Below are positions 59,782-64,000 of a DNA stretch of 64,000 nt, one piece after another. The notes beneath the pieces were generated by a model. The model had not been told where the DNA came from, did no database searches, and was given only the letters and a program-made list of their open reading frames with translations. Each line of letters begins with the position of its first letter. The stretch's first letter is position 1. The position numbers and the translations under genes were made by a program. This DNA comes from Gammaproteobacteria bacterium SG8_30 (GTDB lineage Bacteria > Pseudomonadota > Gammaproteobacteria > Steroidobacterales > Steroidobacteraceae), in the NCBI GenBank assembly GCA_001303245.1, contig LJNS01000002.1:2933-66932 (forward strand), read 5' to 3'.

Positions 59782-60165
59782 ATGACCCGCCAGATCATTT
59801 CGAGCCCCGACGCCCCGAAGGCGATAGGTCCCTACTCCCAGGCCGTTCGCGCAGGTGACACCGTCTACTGCTCCGGCCAGATTCCCCTCGATCCGGCAAC
59901 CGGGGAGCTCGTGGCGGGCGACTTCGAAACACAGGCCAGGCGCGTCTTCGACAACCTGCAGGCCGTCGCCCGCGCGGCGGGCGGGAGCCTCGACGAGGCC
60001 GTGCGCGTGACCATCTACCTAACGGACCTCGGCAAGTTTCCGCTGGCCAACGCGGTCATGGCCGAGTACTTCTCGGAGCCTTATCCGGCGCGCGTGACCA
60101 TCGGCGTCGCCTCGCTGCCGAAGGGGGCCGAGGTCGAGGTGGACTGCGTCCTTGTCACCGGATAA
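59782..60165 (+). CDS. ridA: RidA family reactive intermediate/imine deaminase
   Basis: PKAIGPYSQAVRAGDTVYCSGQIPLDPATGELV; PARVTIGVASLPKGAEVEVDCV. Confidence 0.96.
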   Translation: MTRQIISSPDAPKAIGPYSQAVRAGDTVYCSGQIPLDPATGELVAGDFETQARRVFDNLQAVARAAGGSLDEAVRVTIYLTDLGKFPLANAVMAEYFSEPYPARVTIGVASLPKGAEVEVDCVLVTG

Positions 60166-62329
60166 GCGCAGCCACGAACCGGTTGCGCCTGCGAGGAACA
60201 CGAGCCCCGCGGTCCCCGGCCGCCCGCCCGGGACAGCCGTGACCGACGGTGGCGGCACGTCCGAGGCCAGGCCCGTCACGGCCCTGAAGGGAGTAGGGCA
60301 GGCCCTCGCCGACAAGCTCGGCAGGCTCGGCGTGGAGACGGTCCAGGACCTCCTGTTCCTGCTGCCGTTGCGCTACGAGGATCGCACCCGCACCGTGCCG
60401 ATCGGCTCGCTCCGGCCCGGCGACCGCGCCGTCGTGGAGGGCGAGGTGGAACTCGCGGAGGTCGTGTTCCGCAGGAAGCGCACGCTGCTGGTGAGGCTCT
60501 CCGACGGCACGGGGTTCCTGACGCTGCGGTTCTTCTATTTCTCGGGCGCGCAGCAGCAGCAGTTGCAGCGCGGCCTGCGGCTCCGGTGCTTCGGCGAAGT
60601 CCGTCGCGGCCCGGTCGGCCTCGAGATCGTCCACCCCGAGTACCGCCGGGCGGATGTGCCCGATGCGCAGGCCGTCGAGGACGTGCTGACGCCGATCTAC
60701 CCGGCCACCGAGGGCGTGCAGCAGGGCCGGCTGCGCATCCTGACGGCCATGGCACTCGAGCAGGCCGCACGCAGCACCGTCCGTGACTGGCTGCCGCCGG
60801 AGTTGCTGGCGGACCTCGGGCTGCCACCGCTCCAGGCAGCGCTCGAGTACGTGCACCGGCCGCCCCCCGACGCCCGGCTCGACCTGCTGGCCGCCGGCCG
60901 GCACCCCGCGCAGCGACGGCTCGCATTCGAGGAACTGCTCGCGCACCAGCTTTCCCTGCGGCAGCTGCGCAAGGAGGTCCGCCGCGACCCCGCCTGGCCC
61001 TTCGGGGGGCCCGGCGAGCTGGAGCGCAAGCTGCTCGACTCCCTGCCCTTCGCGCTCACCGGCGCCCAGCGCCGCGTCGTCGCCGAGGTGCGTGCCGACC
61101 TCTGCCAGTCGAGTCCCATGTTGCGGCTCGTGCAGGGCGACGTGGGCTCGGGCAAGACGGTCGTGGCCGCTTTGGCTGCACTGCGCGCCGTCGAGTCCGG
61201 CTGCCAGGCGGCGCTGATGGCGCCGACCGAACTGCTCGCCGAGCAGCACGCCCAGAACTTCGAGCGCTGGCTGCGACCGCTGGGCCTGCCGGTCGCCTTC
61301 CTGTCGGGCAGGCTCACCGGCAGGGCGCGGCAGGCTGCCCTCGACGCCATCGCCTCCGGGGAGGTGCCGCTCGTCGTCGGCACCCACGCGCTGTTCCAGG
61401 AAGGCGTCCGTTTCGCGCGCCTCGGGCTGGCCATCGTCGACGAGCAGCACCGCTTCGGCGTGCACCAGCGGCTCGCACTGCGTGAGAAGGGCGCGGGCGG
61501 CGGCCGCTTCCCGCACCAGCTGATCATGACTGCGACCCCGATCCCGCGAACGCTGGCGATGACCGCGTACGCCGATCTCGACGTGTCGGTCATCGACGAG
61601 TTACCCCCGGGCCGCACGCCGGTCAGCACGGTCGCGGTCGCGGAGTCCCGACGCGACGAGGTCGTGGCGCGGATCCACGCCGCAGTGCGCGAGGGCAGGC
61701 AGGCCTACTGGGTCTGTCCCCTCATCGAGGAGTCCGAGGTCCTCGAGGCCCAGGCCGCAGAGGAGACGGCGGCGACGCTGGCGGCCGCGCTCCCCGAGAT
61801 CCGGGTCGCTCTCGTGCACGGCCGGATGTCCAGCGCGGACAAGGAACGGACCATGGCGCGCTTCAAGGCCGGCGAGATCGGCCTGCTGGTGGCGACGACC
61901 GTCATTGAGGTCGGCGTGGACGTCCCGAACGCCAGCCTGATGGTCATCGAGAATGCCGAGCGCATGGGACTCGCCCAGCTGCATCAGCTCCGCGGGCGCG
62001 TCGGCCGAGGCAAGCACGCCAGCAGCTGCGTGCTGCTGTACCGGCCGCCGCTGTCCGACACGGCGCGCCAGCGCCTCAAGGTGCTGCGCGAGACCACCGA
62101 CGGCTTCGAGGTCGCGCGACGTGACCTCGAGCTGCGCGGGCCCGGCGAGCTTCTCGGCACGCGCCAGACCGGGCTCATGCAGATGAAGGTGGCGGACCTG
62201 GTGCGCGACGCCGACCTCCTGCCCCGGGTCCAGGACGCGGCGGAGATGATGCTCGCGCGCCATCCGGCTAACATTGGGCCGCTGAAGCGGCGCTGGATCG
62301 GCGCCGGAGCCCGCTACGGCAAGGTATGA
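60152..62329 (+). CDS. recG: ATP-dependent DNA helicase RecG
   Basis: ALKGVGQALADKLGRLGVETVQDLLFLLPLRYEDRT; RLVQGDVGSGKTVVAALAAL; VDEQHRFGVHQR; probable TTG start. Confidence 0.97.
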   Translation: MSPDKRSHEPVAPARNTSPAVPGRPPGTAVTDGGGTSEARPVTALKGVGQALADKLGRLGVETVQDLLFLLPLRYEDRTRTVPIGSLRPGDRAVVEGEVELAEVVFRRKRTLLVRLSDGTGFLTLRFFYFSGAQQQQLQRGLRLRCFGEVRRGPVGLEIVHPEYRRADVPDAQAVEDVLTPIYPATEGVQQGRLRILTAMALEQAARSTVRDWLPPELLADLGLPPLQAALEYVHRPPPDARLDLLAAGRHPAQRRLAFEELLAHQLSLRQLRKEVRRDPAWPFGGPGELERKLLDSLPFALTGAQRRVVAEVRADLCQSSPMLRLVQGDVGSGKTVVAALAALRAVESGCQAALMAPTELLAEQHAQNFERWLRPLGLPVAFLSGRLTGRARQAALDAIASGEVPLVVGTHALFQEGVRFARLGLAIVDEQHRFGVHQRLALREKGAGGGRFPHQLIMTATPIPRTLAMTAYADLDVSVIDELPPGRTPVSTVAVAESRRDEVVARIHAAVREGRQAYWVCPLIEESEVLEAQAAEETAATLAAALPEIRVALVHGRMSSADKERTMARFKAGEIGLLVATTVIEVGVDVPNASLMVIENAERMGLAQLHQLRGRVGRGKHASSCVLLYRPPLSDTARQRLKVLRETTDGFEVARRDLELRGPGELLGTRQTGLMQMKVADLVRDADLLPRVQDAAEMMLARHPANIGPLKRRWIGAGARYGKV

Positions 62330-62889
62330 GTCCCCCGTCCACGAGTCCCGCGCTCGGGCAGCCGCCGGCATCAGGCTGGACTGCCGACATCGATCGCCTC
62401 GCGCCGCCGCGCGAGGCGCGCGGGTGGCTGACCGAATCGGGACTGCTCACGGAAAGGGTGCGCTCGCTTTGCGGCGGCACGTTCGGTCTGCGGATCGTCG
62501 ACGAGCGCCTCGACCTGCTCTCGCCCGAGGATGCCGCGGCCCTCGAGGTGGCCGACCTGTCGGCGTTCGTGCGCGAGGTCGAGCTGACGTGCGACGATCG
62601 CCCGCAGGTATTCGCGCAGACGCTGGTGCCCTCCGCAACCCTCGCGGCCCAGCCTTGGCTCGCGCAGCTCGGTGACACGGCGCTAGGGCCCAGGCTCGCG
62701 AGCCTCGGCGGCGCCCTGCGCGATCCGTTGGAATATTCGCTGCTGTCCCCGGGAGAGTCGCTCTGCGAGCGGGCGCTGCACGGTTCCGGCCTCGACCGCA
62801 ACGGGTTGTGGGCGAGGCGCGCCCGGTACCGGCTCGGGCCGCACTGCCTGGTGGTTCAGGAGGTGTTTCTTCCCGAGGCGCTCGCATGA
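62326..62889 (+). CDS. ubiC: Chorismate lyase
   Basis: GWLTESGLLTERVRSLCGGTFGLRIVDE; FVREVELTCDDRPQVFAQTLVP; LSPGESLCERAL; upstream of ubiA. Confidence 0.88.
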   Translation: MSPPSTSPALGQPPASGWTADIDRLAPPREARGWLTESGLLTERVRSLCGGTFGLRIVDERLDLLSPEDAAALEVADLSAFVREVELTCDDRPQVFAQTLVPSATLAAQPWLAQLGDTALGPRLASLGGALRDPLEYSLLSPGESLCERALHGSGLDRNGLWARRARYRLGPHCLVVQEVFLPEALA

Positions 62890-63845
62890 GCGCCGAGCTC
62901 CGTCCAGCCCAGCCGCCGCGACCACCGCGCGACCCCACCTACAAGCCGGCCTGGCGACCAACGCCGTTCCGCGATGCCCTGGGCGCGCTCGGGCGTACGC
63001 TCATCGACTATGCGCAGCTCACGCGCCTGCATCGGCCGATCGGCATCTGGCTGCTGATGTGGCCGGCCCTCTGGGCTCTGTGGATCGCCGGCGCCGGTCA
63101 TCCGGACGAGCGCGTATTCGTCATCTTCATGGCGGGCGTGCTCGTCATGCGCTCGGCCGGCTGCATCATCAACGATTATGCGGACCGGGACTTCGATCCC
63201 TTCGTGCGCCGCACGGCCGGCCGGCCGCTTGCGTCGGGCCGCGTCAGCCCGGGCGAGGCGCTGACGCTGTTCGTCGCGCTCGGCCTCGTCGCCGCCTGGC
63301 TTGCACTCCAGCTCGGGCCCCTGGCACGGCTGTACGCGGTGGCTGGGGCCGTGCTGGCGATCACCTACCCGTTCACCAAGCGCTACGTTCACGTGCCCCA
63401 GTTCTACCTGGGCCTCGCGTTCGCATGGTCGATCCCGATGGCGTTTGCCGAGATCGGCGAGTCCGTGCCGCGCCTGGGCTGGCTGCTCGTCGTGGCGGTC
63501 GTGCTGTGGGCGGCCGTCTACGACACGCTCTATGCCATGGTCGATCGCGAGGACGACCTGAAGCTCGATCTCAAGTCGACGGCCATCCTGTTCGGCGACG
63601 CCGACCGGGTGATCGTCGCAGCGATGCAGGCCATGGTGCTGCTCGCGCTCTACCTCGCGGGCAGGGAAGCGGGCCTCGGCGACTGGTACGCCGTCGGGCT
63701 CGTCGCGGGTGGCGTCATCTTCGCCTACGAGCAGTGGTTGATCCGCGGACGGGAGCCGCTGCGCTGCCTCCAGGCGTTCAACAACAATCACTATTTCGGC
63801 CTGGTGGTCTTCGTCGGCATCGCCCTCGACTACCTGTTCCGATGA
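62886..63845 (+). CDS. ubiA: 4-hydroxybenzoate octaprenyltransferase
   Basis: YAQLTRLHRPIGIWLLMWPALWALWIAG; NDYADRDFDPFVRRTAGRPLASG; YDTLYAMVDREDDLKLDLKSTAILFG. Confidence 0.97.
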   Translation: MSAELRPAQPPRPPRDPTYKPAWRPTPFRDALGALGRTLIDYAQLTRLHRPIGIWLLMWPALWALWIAGAGHPDERVFVIFMAGVLVMRSAGCIINDYADRDFDPFVRRTAGRPLASGRVSPGEALTLFVALGLVAAWLALQLGPLARLYAVAGAVLAITYPFTKRYVHVPQFYLGLAFAWSIPMAFAEIGESVPRLGWLLVVAVVLWAAVYDTLYAMVDREDDLKLDLKSTAILFGDADRVIVAAMQAMVLLALYLAGREAGLGDWYAVGLVAGGVIFAYEQWLIRGREPLRCLQAFNNNHYFGLVVFVGIALDYLFR

Positions 63846-64000
63846 AGCGCTGGCTTTCGCGACTGCTGCAGGTAGCGGTCCTGCTCCTGCCCGCCCTCGC
63901 CCTCTACGCCTGGCAGACGCGCGACCTGCTGCCGCACGGTGCCCGCAGCCCGGCGCCCGGTCTCGACCTGCGCCGGCTGAACGGAGGGAACTTCGACGGG
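63842..64000 (+). CDS. Membrane-anchored protein, 3' truncated by window end (possibly redoxin/TlpA-like)
   Basis: ATG at 63842 overlapping ubiA stop; MKRWLSRLLQVAVLLLPALALYAWQTRDLLPHGARSPAPGLDLRRLNGGNFDG; too short for firm assignment. Confidence 0.4.
   Translation, partial: MKRWLSRLLQVAVLLLPALALYAWQTRDLLPHGARSPAPGLDLRRLNGGNFDG

Noticed and set aside
1-64000. tRNA, rRNA, prophage, IS or integrase signatures
   Set aside because: None recognised in either strand by reading; gene content is chromosomal housekeeping plus accessory clusters. A tRNAscan/Infernal run would be needed to exclude small RNAs.

Overview
High-GC (by eye well above 60%) bacterial chromosomal segment, most likely gammaproteobacterial. 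Support for that placement: pilMNOPQ-aroK-aroB-dgt divergent from mrcA, the rph/yicC/gmk/rpoZ/spoT/ridA/recG set, ubiC-ubiA, and hut genes. I call about 60 protein-coding genes and see no rRNA, tRNA, CRISPR array, transposase or integrase. Most of the window is core housekeeping sequence. The points most worth a second look are: (1) a tightly packed, apparently co-transcribed envelope-signalling cluster at 10745->1 on the minus strand. It encodes three lipoproteins, a Ser/Thr kinase with a PEGA-like tail, an FHA-like/TM/PEGA/degenerate FGE-sulfatase protein, a small acidic secreted protein, a MotA/ExbB-like channel, and a protein truncated by the window edge that may be actin/Hsp70-like. (2) An AT-rich intergenic island at 41.58-41.76 kb with a perfect inverted pair of DnaA boxes, near a change in gene-strand bias, which is a candidate oriC or DnaA-binding locus. 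(3) A perfect CTGT-N8-ACAG LexA-type box immediately upstream of a PA0069-family radical SAM gene. (4) A frameshifted outer-membrane-like gene and an N-terminally truncated DUF2238/YjdF-like gene. (5) The conserved yicC-gmk neighbourhood is split by a ~9.6 kb block carrying putrescine transport and catabolism genes. All calls are from reading the sequence and translations only. No database search was run.
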